From Homalodisca vitripennis (taxonomy: Eukaryota; Arthropoda; Insecta; Hemiptera; Cicadellidae): 64,000 bases of DNA. The notes beneath the pieces are model-generated. The model ran no database searches. It was not told where the DNA came from and saw only the letters and a program-made list of their open reading frames with translations. Shown here piece after piece: positions 21,824 to 33,265 of the stretch (position 1 is the stretch's first letter; each line of letters starts with the position of its first letter). Location of the stretch: the NCBI RefSeq assembly GCF_021130785.1, contig NW_025778007.1, positions 62,001 to 126,000 of the forward strand, given 5' to 3'. Made by a program: the position numbers and the translations under genes.

Positions 21824-23715
21824 CGTACCAGTAAGATTAAAGGCCGGGGCGGCAAATCACGAATTTGACGTTACCAACGTATTCTGCTCACCCTCCTGAA
21901 CAAAAAATATATATAGTACTAGGGGGTGCAAATGACAAATAACATGATTTTAGGGGGTAATTGATAAGAGGTAAAGTTTCTAATGTTTTAATGTTCAGTT
22001 TGTGTGCTGTGTCTGGATAATCTGTTTAGTTGAATATTATCTGCGGCCGGGACTGATAGCAGCCTGATAGCATATCTGTTATCTGAGTTCTCCGGGGCAT
22101 GGGTCAGTTCTACACAAGATATCGTGTTCAGTAGGTCGGATTGAGTGAGTGCGTTTACAATGATGAATCAACCATCCACTAGTTCAACCAACCCTAGTGA
22201 ATTGTGTGTGTCGGAGTGTTTCGTAGGGCACGTAAAGAGTTTACGTTTTAACCGAAACGAAATTATCTCTTTTTTAATTGAACATGGAATTTTTAAAAAT
22301 GAGTGTATTTCTTCGTCGTGCGGTCGAGTGGTGTTTTTAAACCGGGAGACTTTGTTGTTTCGTTGTGATAAACAAATTAGGAAAAGAAGTAAAAAAAAAG
22401 TTTTAAATGTTGCAATTTAAAAAAATCTGCTAGGGCGGGTTCATTTTTCGAAAGAACGCGACTAGATTTAGAGACCTATTTTGGTTTGGTGACCACGTTG
22501 CTTCACCTCAAGCCTCCGAGACAACGATGCATTTCCTTGGAGTTTGGCGTTTCTTCAAATTGTGTGGTGGACTGGTATTCTTTCTGCCGCGAAGTGTACT
22601 TTCATCACATTTCAACGACGTCGAAGAAAATTGGCGGACCTTTGACAGTCGTTGAAATTGACGAGGCAAAATTTGGAAAGAGAAAGTACAATCGCGGCAG
22701 AAATATTCAGGGACAGTGGGTTTTTGGGGGAATAGTTTACGTTTGCAAAGATGGCGGCGCAGAGCAGAGAGTCCTTCCTTGTTCCTGTAGAACAAAGCGA
22801 TAGGGACACTCTGCTCGACATAATTAAACAATGGGTTCTACCAGGTACCACAATTGTTAGCGACTGTTGGCGGGCCTACAATTGTCCCGGTGACGAGGGA
22901 TTTAGGCACTTAACGGTAAATCACTCAATAAACTTTGTCGACCCTAACACCGGCGCCCACACGAACACGATTGAGAGACACTGGAGGGAAGTCAGGGCCA
23001 ACATCCCTCGGTATGGTGTCCAGACTGACCATTTTGTTGGGTACCTGGCAGAATTCCTTTTTAAGGCAAAATACCCCCACGCACATACCAGGCTCCACCA
23101 CTTTTTTGTTGCTGCTGCTCAGCTATATCCGCCAACACACTAATGGTATGTGTTCTCTGTTAATATCCATCTATATATTTGAGTTTTTCATGATTTATTT
23201 AGCTTTTTAACTTTACATAATTGCCTTTGCATTAAGTTTCAATTTATATTTTTGATCAGCCCCTCTAGAATTTTATATTTTACTGATAGGTACTATCTCG
23301 AGGGATGTTTTTCTTTTATTGACATCAGCGCGGGCTTCGTCAGCACCTTTGGTGCCGGAGGCACTCGTAATTAATTTTTTTCTCGAAATTAAGAAAAACA
23401 TTATTAATTTTGATCAAAATTCTGCTAATTTCTGTATTATTTTTCATTTACGTTTGCAAAGATGGCGGCGCAACCGATGACGTCATCATGAGGTTCAATC
23501 ATTGGTCACAAAAGGTCACGTGACGCTAGACGTGGATGTAGAACATTGAGATATTATTACTGGAAAGTTATTTAATTTTTTATTTTCTAGAACTTCGTTA
23601 TTTCTCATTTCCACCCCACCAAACCTTATACTTTTTTGTTCTATAGGACGATTCCAATAAGTTAAGAACGCAAAACTCGTATTTTTCCACCCCGGCCGTT
23701 AATATGATAATTACC
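21824..23715 (+). mobile_element. Merlin element A, 8-bp duplication AATTCCTT
   Basis: Flanked by AATTCCTT on both sides (21816-21823 and 23716-23723). The ends (CGTACCAGTAAGATTAAAGG and its imperfect complement ending ATAATTACC) enclose longer GGCCGGGG-type inverted repeats. Boundaries are confirmed by a second copy at 51713-52839 that diverges at the same points. An 8-9 bp duplication and an IS1595/ISXO2-type transposase are the known hallmarks of Merlin. Confidence 0.9.
22145..23143 (+). pseudogene. Merlin (IS1595/ISXO2-type) transposase, frameshifted
   Basis: The N-terminal part (22145-22420) is followed by a frame change at about 22400 near an A-run. The core then begins with VEIDEAKFGKRKYNRGR (first aspartate) and GQWVFGG. 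A second frame change at about 22750 leads to IVSDCWRAY (second aspartate) and GAHTNTIERHWREVR (glutamate). All three catalytic residues are present. The second change coincides with a 26-bp sequence repeated further downstream. With at least two frameshifts the copy is non-autonomous unless they reflect read errors. Confidence 0.8.
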
Positions 23716-24270
23716 AATTCCTTAACAACTTGATGTCTTATAACCTGAAATTTACAACCTTCTTTGGCCCAGGTTTTGTCTGTGCCAAAGTAGCTCGCAA
23801 TTTGTCAAACCTTGTTTTTACTGTCAGAAGTGCTCTAAACATAGGTCTAATGGATGTTTTTCTATCTCAGCCAAATTAAGTCATTCCAGTTGTGGCTGCC
23901 AAGCCACCAGACTTATTAAAATATTCCATATATTACTATAATATTGATATGCTTTAAAATTACAATCGTGTTTACATTTGGAAAAAAACAACATTATATT
24001 TTATTTATAACGTAGCTTGCATATGAATTAAACTGAGTTTCTTTGTACTACTACACCAATAAATTATCAATAAAAATCAGGTACTGGTAATAGGACCTAT
24101 AGCAGAAGTGCCTCATCACTAAAATCGTTGAAAATTATTTGAAAGCCCTACGGTACTTTTATAGTACAAATATTGCGGGTTAGACACTTCTGCTATACTA
24201 TTACCATACCAAAAAGCACTTAGTGGACTCTTTTTATTGCATGCATTTGTTTTCAGACAGTTTATGAAAG

Positions 24271-26075
24271 ATGCCGTACAACTACAAACGTCAGCCTGGG
24301 AGCCGAAGTTATGCTGACTACAGTCAAGAACATCTTCAAAACTGTTTGGAGGCTGTCAAGTCTGGCGAAATGACACAGCGGCAAGCCGCTGATCATTTCA
24401 AAATACCGCGGAGCACTATTAAGAACAAACTTAAAAATTTGTTTTCAAGCACCCCGGGTCACCCAAAAGTATTTAATGAGGAAGAGGAGCTAGCACTTGC
24501 CAGTCATGTTGACAAAATGTGTGAATTTGGTTTCCCAATTGATGAACTGGATTTCAGATTTATTGTAAAAAACTATGTTGCAAGACAGGGAAAAAGAATT
24601 CAGTGTTTTACTGATAATTTGCCAGGCCGTGACTGGGCTGTCTTTTTTAAAAAGACATCCTCAACTAACAGTGAAGTTTGCCTCCAATATAAAAAGAAAT
24701 CGGGCCCAAATTGATGAGAAAGTAGTTTCAGACTACTTTGAGCAGTTGAGCAAAGTAGTAGGTGTTCCACCCGAAAATATATACAATTATGATGAGACGT
24801 GCATGTCTGATGACCCAGGCAGGAAAAAAGTAATTTGCCGAAGAGGGTCTAAATACCCGGAACGAATCATGAATTCCACAAAATCCAACATTAGTGTAAT
24901 GTTTTGTGGGAATGCTAATGGAGAATCAGTGCCTCCTTACATAATTTACAAAGCTGAGCACTTGTGGACCACATGGTCAGAAGGTGGCCCTGATGGGGCT
25001 CGGTATAACAGGACCAAACAGGGGTGGATCGATGGAGCTACTTTTGAAGACTGGTTTACAGCTCACCTTCTTCCAATCCTAAAGAAACGCGAAGGAAAAA
25101 AAGTTGTCATAGGGGACAACCTCAGCTCACATGTGAGCTTAAACGTGGTCAGGCTTTGTGAGCAAAATGATGTTCATTTTGTATGTTTGCCTCCAAATTC
25201 CTCGCATCTTACCCAGCCTTTGGATGTAGCCTACTTTAGACCTCTCAAAATGAAATGGAAACAAGTCCTAACACAGTGGAAACAGTCTGAAAGTGGTAAA
25301 ACTGTTGCCAAACGTAAAAGAAAATTTAAAGTCTGGCTTCAGGAAAGCTGGTATACATCCAATTGACAAGGAAGAAGTGTTAAAACGTTTACCTTCCACT
25401 AATACGTTTGTTAATTTGGAACTAGTATGAGAGTCTTTCATCCAACATTTGGAAGAAAAAAGAAAAGAAGTTGTGAAACCTCGAATGACAAAAAGGCCAA
25501 AACTAGAAGTTCCTTCAGGAAAAAGTATTACAGCAAATGACATTATTCAGTATGAAGAAAAGAAGAAAAAACAAAAAGATAAAAAGAAAATGGAGAAAGA
25601 GAAGGAGAAAGAGAAGAAAAAGCCAGAAAAAGAAATTGAAAAACTGAAGAAAATGCAGCAGAAGAATTTAGGAAAGAAAGGAAAGTCTGAAGGTAAAGCT
25701 CTGAAGAGGAAAAACCCAAAAAAATACTTGGACCTCTCATCGACGGATGATGAGAGTGATTAGAGTCTTGTTTCATCAGGTCACAGTGACATGGTTTTTT
25801 CTAGTGAAGACGAAGAGCAAATTGAAACTGTTGTTGGTCCTGAAGAATTCATCCAGGTTGCATCTACTTCTTCCAATGCTAACGATCATTTAATAGAAAA
25901 CACAAATAATTCTCAAGAAGAGGGAGCTGTCGTTGAATGTATGGAACGCACCAGGAAGTTTTGGAAGTGGCCAGCTATAAAAGACTCTTTATTCTACAAA
26001 TGGTGTTCCATAAAGAAAAAGATTCAACCTCCAAAACTAATGAAAAGAGGACTGTTCTCTATCAATGATTTGTAA
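24271..26075 (+). pseudogene. Tigger/pogo-type transposase pseudogene
   Basis: The N-terminal pipsqueak-type helix-turn-helix contains MTQRQAADHFKIPRSTIKNK. The DDE_1-like core has YNYDET, then IGDNLSSH, then PPNSSHLTQPLDVAYFRPLK, giving three catalytic aspartates. The frame changes near 24650 and again near 25320, with in-frame stops at about 25429 and 25761. Beyond these the protein continues with a lysine/glutamate-rich coiled stretch (25560-25680) and an acidic region to 26075. A second member of this broad family is at 59.4-61.0 kb on the other strand. Confidence 0.78.
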
Positions 26076-26479
26076 CACAACAACTAGGCCTAAAGCCACA
26101 TTAAGATCATTTACGCTGTCTTAGAAATACAAATGTTAAGCTTAAACATGGCTTTATGTGTATTTTTATTTGTGATAAATAGGTTTTATTATTAACCCAA
26201 GTCTTTCATTGGCCCTAGATAGTATTAACAAGCTTTTAAATAGGTAAAACTAACTTGGGCCAAAGTAACCCAAATGCAAGGGTAACATTGGCCCAGACAA
26301 AAATTTTTTTTAATGTAATAACACTGAAAATGAAACTATACCTATTCATAAATTTACTTGAGGATAATCTAGGCATATAAAAAAATTAATACGTCTTTGA
26401 AATACGAAAACTAATGAAATTATTGGGATTAGATTACAGAAAATACAAAACATGGGCCAAAGTAGCCCGCATCTACGGT

Positions 26480-27210
26480 ACATCTGGAGGGTTTGTTCCT
26501 AATTATTGCTTGTTATTTGCTTCAAAGCAAACCACAGACTACCATGAAGAAATGAACCATGACACTTTTTCAAAATGGTTCAGAGAATTACTTCTACCTA
26601 ACCTTTCTGCTCCATCGGTTATTGTTATGGACAACGCCCCATACCACTCCAAGATTTTAGACAAGGCCCCAACGCAACGTAACAAAAAAGCGGAAATTCA
26701 GGCGTGGCTTCGCGAGCATAACATACAATTTGCAGAAGATTTTACAAAAGCCGAGTTGTTAGAAATATGTGAAATGAATAAACCACCGGTCCCCAAGTAT
26801 ATTATAGATGAGATGGCTAAAGCCCAAGGACATAAAATTGTCAGACTGCCACCTTACCATTGCCATTTCAATGCAATGGAGATGGTTTGGGCACAAGTTA
26901 AGGGACACGTTGCTCGGAACAATAAAACATTTAACATGACTGAAGTTAGGAGGTTAACCGAAGAAGGACTTCAACAAGTTACAACCGTAGAATGGACGGA
27001 TATCGTAAAGCACACAAAAAATCTATTTTAGAAGCGTGGGCACAAGAAGGTCTCATTGAAACAGCAGTAGAGGAAATGATAATTCACGTGAATGGAGATA
27101 ACAGTGACAGTGAAACTAGTGACCTTGATTTTGCTGACGAATATAGAGTGCAAACTGACCAAGGAACACAGGAAATATACGTCAACAGAATGTATGCTGA
27201 CGCTGTTTGA
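26480..27210 (+). pseudogene. Tc1/mariner (IS630-type) transposase, N-terminal half missing
   Basis: The catalytic core shows VMDNAPYH (second aspartate) and RLPPYHCHFNAMEMVWAQVK (the glutamate of the NPIE-like motif, here NAME). Upstream, NHDTFSKWFRELLLPNL is typical of the family. The first catalytic aspartate and the DNA-binding domain are absent: the reading frame begins right at the Tigger insertion point. A frameshift at about 27028 separates the core from an acidic tail that ends at 27210. Frame analysis supports a DDE_3-like fold. Not functional. Confidence 0.75.
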
Positions 27211-27618
27211 AGTATTTTGACAGCCCCCGCAATAAATATATTCGTGCTGTGAATGCAATATTAGGTTTTCAGAGTACCCAAATTATTTGTCCTTCACGAT
27301 ATCCGAATTATTTAGTAGTTGTAGATTATTATATAGTATAATGGTAACATATTAATATCGCACATATTTGTGTTAAGTTAGAGAAATTTCGTTTCTGATT
27401 ACTAGTGTAAACAATCAAAAGACAACACACACTGACGCGTTGTTTGTTGGTAAGTACGCTGGCGCGCACCGTCTGATGTTCTCTTCTCAGTATTCGGTAA
27501 GAAAGTGACCGCTCACGGCAGTGCCCGCACCAACGCGGCAACACTGCGGCATCAGTCTCCCCACTGCTCGCTGCTCCTCCACACGCTTCCAAACGGAAGT
27601 TACATCTATTCAACTATA

Positions 27619-27872
27619 AAGTTAAACCTGGGCGAAGATCACAAGACCTTGCGTCAGAGCTACAATCCAAACCAAATGTTCCAGGAATCAAGCCAAACAA
27701 GTATAAGGACTTGAAGGACTTGCTAACATTTATTCCCCCATGTCATCACGCTTTCTATACTGACCTACCAGTCCGTTCAGGGCAACAGCTCCGTAGACAG
27801 ACAGAGCCTAATGATGATGGTGATAATGTAGAAGAAGAAGAAGACCTCATTTTGGAAAGTGATTCAGACTAA
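27619..27872 (+). pseudogene. Group A transposase pseudogene, right piece
   Basis: Continues the protein of 21075-21260 in frame once the intervening element and one TA are ignored, reading KVKPGRR and then NKYKDLKDLLTFIPPCHH. E1 has SKYKDLLDLLQFVPPVHH. It ends with the acidic ESDSD tail and a stop at 27872, followed by the poly(A)-signal-like AATAAAATAATA at about 27961. Confidence 0.78.
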
Positions 27873-28214
27873 AATACTGGGGCCTATTTATTTTAACTGT
27901 AATTGTTTTCAATAATGACTAAGTTTAGCCATTTTCTTACTTTTTAATCAGTTTTGTACAATAAAATAATAACTTGTTTCTCATTTTGTTCAATTTTCTC
28001 TTATTACCTCATTTCCTTTAGAAGCCAAGGGGTACAAGTGATACCTCTTATTATTTTCACAATATTACAGGCTGTTGTTTTTTTTTTGTATATTGTTAAT
28101 AGTTTGGGAATAAACTCTAGAATAACATAAATATTAATTTAACATAAAAAAATATTCAGGAAATGGATCAAAGTGTTTTAACTTTGACATGCCATATCTC
28201 AAGACTTTGAAAAT

Positions 28215-28246
28215 GTCACTTGTACCCCTTGGCTTCTCACCCCCTC
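28215..28246 (-). repeat. Right terminus of the group A fragment
   Basis: Nearly the same as the E1 right end at 3604-3635, with TCACCCCCTC in place of TGACCCCTTC. The outside sequence AAGT has no partner in the window. Confidence 0.75.
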
Positions 28247-28304
28247 AAGTATTTTGATTATAAAGGGAAATTGGTTGAATCCAGGCAATTCATAAAATTT
28301 CAGA

Positions 28305-29560
28305 TGCAACTGTATAAAAAAATGTCATAAGCTTGTCTCAGAAGATTTAAGAAAATCTGAATTTGAAAAATTCTGGAACCTGGGAGACTATAACTCAAAA
28401 TATGTTTATTGCAGCATGTGTAAAAGAGATCCAGAAAACACGACAGTACACAAAAAAAAACTCAAAGAGAAACTATTCAAGAGTATATAATACAAGATCA
28501 GTTCCAGTTTGTCGTGAACAGTTAATAGAAACTTTTAGAATTTCTACTAAGAGGGTTAACACAGCTCTGTGTAAATTAAGATCTGATGACCTTGGTGATC
28601 AGCGTGGAAAGGAACAGGGAGGTAAAAACAAGATTAGTGATGTTAGAATAGAAGAAGTCAAAACTCAAAACAATAAAATACCAAAGTATGTTTCCCACTA
28701 CAAACGAGCAGAAAACAACAATGAATTCCTTCCTCCAGAAATGACATTACAAAAAATGTTTGATTTATACATCAAAGAAAAAATTGAAAGAAATGGCGGA
28801 GTGTATTAGAAAAATAAATGGAAAAATGGAAGTGAAAAAGAAAAAAGGAAAATTGAGGCAAATGTAGACGCTGTAAGCTTTTCTCATAATACAGACGGAT
28901 CTTTTGAAATATTTTAACTTGAAATTTAAAGCGTTAGAAAGTGACACATGCAATACATGTGACAATTTTTCTGCAATAATTGAATCTGCTACACCTTCTG
29001 AAAAGAATGAAATAGAAGATGCTCAAAATAAACATATAGCTCTGTGGAAAGAAGCAAGTGAAAAAATGAAAGAAGATGGTGAAGAAGCAAAAAGAAATAA
29101 AGAATTTGAATGTTTAACGTTCGACTTAGAAAAATTGCTTAATAAAACACATAGAGTCCCAACTTGGGAATGACATCAAACATTTAGTTCTTCGGAGTGA
29201 TTCATGTGGAGGGCAGACAGAATAGGAATATAGAAATTATTCTTATTATGAAATCATGTTTGGAAAGTCATCCCTGACTTGAAACTATAAAGCTAAAATA
29301 TTTAATACCAGGATATAGCTTTCTCCCAAATGACTGATTTCTCTGACATAGAGTCAGCATTAAAGCATGTTCAAAGACTGTATCTCCCTGACGATTATCT
29401 CCAAGTCATGAGAAGCTGCAGAAAGAAAAAAAACCATTTTCTGTAACCAGAATAGTACCAAATGACCTTCAAAGGGCTCCTTTTCCGTTATGTGTCAGCA
29501 ATTTCTATTTATTGTCTATGTGGCAAATAACTGACGTGGAAACTTCACTTTTGTCAATGG
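28305..29560 (+). pseudogene. E5: another group A transposase pseudogene
   Basis: Read across frames it shows KYVSHYKRAENNNEFLPPEM and MFDLYIKE (28690-28790). Then come SDTCNTCDNF (about 28940), LTFDLEKLL (first aspartate context, about 29115), RSDSCGGQTE (second, about 29190) and LPDDYLQVMRSCRKKK (29370-29430). Its divergence from E1, E2 and E4 marks a separate family. Stops and small gaps interrupt it. Neither terminus was found. Confidence 0.65.
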
Positions 29561-30066
29561 ATGAATAGGTATTTTTAGATAATACAAACTGCCGACCAGT
29601 TAGTTAGCGTAACCGGTTTGGACTTTGCCCCGTACTGGATCAAGATAAACGAGGGCGGCGCGAATAACGGAGCCCACGGTAGCGGTTTGCAGTCAGGATT
29701 CCCTGCTCTTGCCTGGGCTGCTGTGCGTGTATGTTGTCCTGTTTAGTCGTCTTAGTGTGTTTAATGCTGTGTAATGCATTTTAATCCAGTTGGTTGAAAG
29801 TTTGTAAAAAAGGTGAAAGAAGACGCTATGTGTCGTTTTTTCCAGAAAAAAGGATTGTTACACAATCCACGTAAATGTGCGAAACGGACACATGAAATGA
29901 AAATTTATATTTTACAAAAATCGATTCCGTTGGGTTTGTAATAAAACAAACGTGCCCACTGCGGTTCAAGTACAAAACAATGAGCGTCTTCAAGACCACA
30001 TATTTCACCGGCTCTAAGTTACCCTTTTCGAACAGTTCTGTTTTTCATATATTTGTTGGTCACAAG
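29561..30066. other. No gene seen, left of the hAT remnant
   Basis: Partly CpG-rich unique sequence. It ends in the 8-bp duplication GTCACAAG (30059-30066) of the next element. Confidence 0.5.
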
Positions 30067-30678
30067 CATAGGGCGGGATCGGATTCCAGAGGGGGGGCGC
30101 GAGGGGCGCGCGCCCTCCCTCGGTAGGCACAAATTTCAAATTTTTGTTTGTTTATAAAAGATTTAAAAGCTTAAATGTAATACTATATTTGTTCGTTATG
30201 GAAAGGGTGCTTTCATCGGCCACCACTATTCGTAAATTGGTACTGTCGGTTGTTTTCAAACATTACATTTTGTACTTAAGATTGTAGATTTTAATTCGTG
30301 TATGAGTAGAGGGGACTGGTTGGTAACCACGGTAGGTAGAATAGGACACGGTAGGGGTGACGCGAGGAGGATGCGCAGCTCAGAATAGCATGTTGACGTC
30401 CAATGCCGGGGCCCAGCGCCGATTTCCCACGCTACCTGGTTACGTTGGAACTACACTGCTACTGTCTGTTTTCGCGGCTGTAATTCGGGCTGTATTGTTT
30501 CCCGCGTTTTTTGTCATTGTAGTCTGACAGTAGGCTGAGTGAAAGTGTCTATAGTGCGTTTTTTGATGTTTGAATATATTTAAGCTATTTAAGTTATTTT
30601 ATCAGTCTTAAATTTTTGTTAAAAGTACCGTATGTGACTAAGTGTTGGCCTTCCAGAGTTGAATTGTTAATAATAATA

Positions 30679-32650
30679 ATGCCGTGTTGTGCAGTAGACA
30701 TGGTTGGTTCAAAACCATTCAAGGACATTCTAAAGAAACGGTGAATATCTTTTCATGCCGTTTTCCCTTACGGATATTGATTTAAGGGAAAACAATGGGG
30801 TGTAAATGCATGCAAAAGGGCGATTGAATTCTAACGTCGATAACGCAAAGTATGCTCTGCCATTTTGAGGGATCATCATGATTTCGAGCTGAGACTTAAA
30901 AATCTGAGTTTAATTAAAATACGAAAGAGTAGAAGGAATTTTAAAGAACACAGCAGTTCCTTTCTTTGGTCTGTCAAATTTAAATGAACGTGCAATCTTC
31001 ACGATTTAAAACGAGTTGAAAGTAGGGAAATCAAAAAAAACAAATTTAGTAACATTTTTTTGTGAGAATTCGCCAACATTGATGAACCGTCTGAGATGGC
31101 GATTCCAGAGGGGGGGATCAACCAATGATGAAAACCTTATAGTAAAACGACAAAAGTGAGATTCAGAATTTAAATTTATTGTTGAATAAGCAATTAGCCG
31201 AAGCAATTGCAAAAATTTCCGGTGTTTGGATAATCAACACATTAAAGTCATATGAATCTCTTGTGACAAAATCATCAACTAAACAGTATAATTTTGGCAT
31301 GGGTCAGTGTAGGAGTTGGAGCCTAAGAGGATGTCTACAAAGGCTAATTACAATTATGATGTATTTCAAAAAAAGGCATTTTCATTCGTTTAGGAGATGT
31401 GCTTTTAAAGCACCCACTACCAAGTGAGGAACTACTATTAAAACCGTCGGCTAAGTCACTTTTTCTATAAAACCAGGTTTCATTGCTATGAGTTTAAAAG
31501 TTATGGAAACACTCAAGTTAACGTGTTTAGTGATTTGTAAAAGAACGTGGTTTTATGATACGAGTAATGAAATGAAGGTCATCTCTGACTTATGTTATGA
31601 TTAATAGTGGAAGATTCGAATTTTGGGTCCATTATTTCCATGGTACAAGTGATTGTGGTCAGAAGCACTAGTAGGTAAGATGGAAGCATACCCGTATTTT
31701 TCTGATTTTGGAACCGACCTGTAGAATAAGGCCACTTTTATTTGAAACCCATTGCAAAAGGTGGGAAGCTTACAGGTTTTCGAGTAAGGGCCTTTGTAAG
31801 TGACATGGGACCATCTAAACCTAAAGCTTTATGCATAAACCATTGGGTATTATACCTGGCAAAAGTAACTAGTATTTTTTTTTTAAAAACATCCAATTGG
31901 ACGCCACTCGTCAAATATTTTGGGCGTTTTTTTTTTGATTGTTCCACATTTTGCCTTAAACTTTGTAGGAAACCAATTTATTGGATCATTGGTTATCAAT
32001 TATGGGAAATTGGCGATAGTAGTTTCGCAAAAGAAATTTTTTTCTTAAACTCGTTGGAACTCAACATCAAGAAAAGGATTTGAAGTTTGCTTGACAAAAT
32101 TTCCACTCTCTTATACTTTTGTCAGGGTACCGAGAGGCAAAATGTAAGAAAAAGCCGCCCAGGAGCTTACTCTCTTGGGACAGTTGCTACAGCCAATTGA
32201 ATTTAAACTTTCCGCAGGAAATGAATCCTTTGTAAAAGTTTATTGAGGATCATTAAACAATGGCCCTTGATGTTCTTAATTCGCGAATGCCTAATCACCC
32301 ATGCCAACAAACTAAAGGTGCCTATGGGGCTACATTTAGCAGAGCAAAATCACGCTATCAATGAAGCTCTTTGATTTTGTTCCAGTTCTATTGCGTGTCT
32401 TGGGAAAAGTCTCCAATTTGTTACCATATTTCAAAATGGCCTTTCTTATTTCCTATATTGAGTATTCAGAGGGACTGTACAATGATTTGAAGAGCTGAAC
32501 AGGCTTTAACCTACATCATGGCAGCCAGGTGCAGATCAGGACATCCTTGAATCGTATTTTTCCCTGAATTCGGTGGGCTTTGGACGATTTTGTGAACCAC
32601 CCACTTACCGATTAGCTGTTGGACATGAATAGAAAGCTTTAACTTTTTAG
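30679..32650 (+). pseudogene. P-element-like transposase pseudogene with THAP-like start
   Basis: It begins MPCCAV and within 190 bp shows ISFH-, FPLTDIDLRE- and C..HFE-like pieces, the order of a THAP zinc finger. Further on, FVSDMGPSK (about 31795), a degenerate FADVPHLLKLxRN-like stretch ending IIGYQL (about 31925-32010), LPYFKMAFLIS (about 32420) and LESYFSLNSVGFGRF (about 32550) follow the P transposase order. All lie on the plus strand in different frames with many stops. Motif recognition is from memory of the family. No frame longer than about 110 codons remains, so it is old. Confidence 0.6.
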
Positions 32651-33219
32651 GCCACTTTGCAAGTTTCTATTGTGCTACTGGAAACTGTGCAAAGTGAGAG
32701 ACACATTCCAACCCATCAGCGTTGATTTATTGAACAGTTTCGATTTGTGCTGCTGAAAAAAGGCTTCTGAGGAAAAAGTTGCACAAAGTGAAACTAGTAG
32801 TTTTATAGATGTTGAACCCCACAAGAAGAAGATGAGTTGAAAGGAGGTTATTGAGCCAGAAATAGCAGGAGATATCCGGAAACGTAGCTACTAATGAATA
32901 TGATTGTTTTGACTAAAGAAAAGTCGGATTTGATTACAAATTGCTCGGCTGGATATATAGCCTCATAGGGTAAAAAGAGAAAAAACTGGAATCAAGATTT
33001 TATTTATGGTCATCTCCAACGAAAGAATTTTCCCGATCACAAAACGATTGGCACTCTGCTATATCACGTGGAGCCTCTGATTGAGACCGACCAGTAGAAT
33101 GGGAATGGACTGTGTAAAATATGGAAAATCGACATTTAACAATTTTCATGGTGTAGAATAGCCTTAATTAAAGAACTCGCCAGTGTAAATGAAAAACTCT
33201 GACTAGTGGTTTTGAAAAC

Positions 33220-33221
<2 letters not shown>

Positions 33222-33264
<43 letters not shown>
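33222..33264 (+). repeat. Poly(G) run of 43 bases
   Basis: An unbroken run of G. It gives spurious glycine or proline frames on the two strands. It could form G-quadruplexes or mark an assembly artefact. Confidence 0.9.

Positions 33265-33265
<1 letters not shown>

Larger units (their letters stand above)
21461..26478 (+). mobile_element. Tigger/pogo-like element inserted at TA, hosting a Merlin
   Basis: The 25-bp termini (21461-21485, CCGTAGATGC...TTTGGCCC; and 26454-26478) are perfect complements. TA flanks both (21459-21460 and 26479-26480). CTTTGGCCC-like subterminal repeats occur at about 21495, 23765, 23785 and 26255. Minus the Merlin and its duplication the element is about 3.1 kb. 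It carries a pogo-type transposase pseudogene. Confidence 0.87.
21263..27616 (+). mobile_element. Tc1/mariner-like element inserted at TA, itself interrupted
   Basis: The left end CAGTCGAATAGATATAACTT (21263) and the complement of the right end (TAGTTGAATAGATGTAACTT, ending 27616) agree in most positions. TA flanks both sides (21261-21262 and 27617-27618). Removing the element and one TA rejoins the group A coding frame exactly. Without the Tigger inside, the element is only about 1.3 kb and lacks the N-terminal half of its transposase, so it was already a deletion derivative. Confidence 0.82.
21075..28246 (+). mobile_element. Group A transposon 3' fragment, split by a nested insertion
   Basis: The left part (21075-21262) and right part (27617-28246) are one E1-like 3' end separated by the element at 21263-27616. 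The right part ends in an E1-type terminus (28215-28246, GTCACTTGTACCCC...CCTC) and has the subterminal copy GAAGCCAAGGGGTACAAGTG at about 28021. The 5' end is not present here. Confidence 0.8.

Noticed and set aside
22145..23143. Bacterial contamination or recent bacterial transfer, because of the ISXO2/IS1595-type transposase.
   Set aside because: Merlin elements with this transposase are known in animals. The copy has an 8-bp duplication inside a eukaryotic Tigger element and a sister copy 30 kb away.
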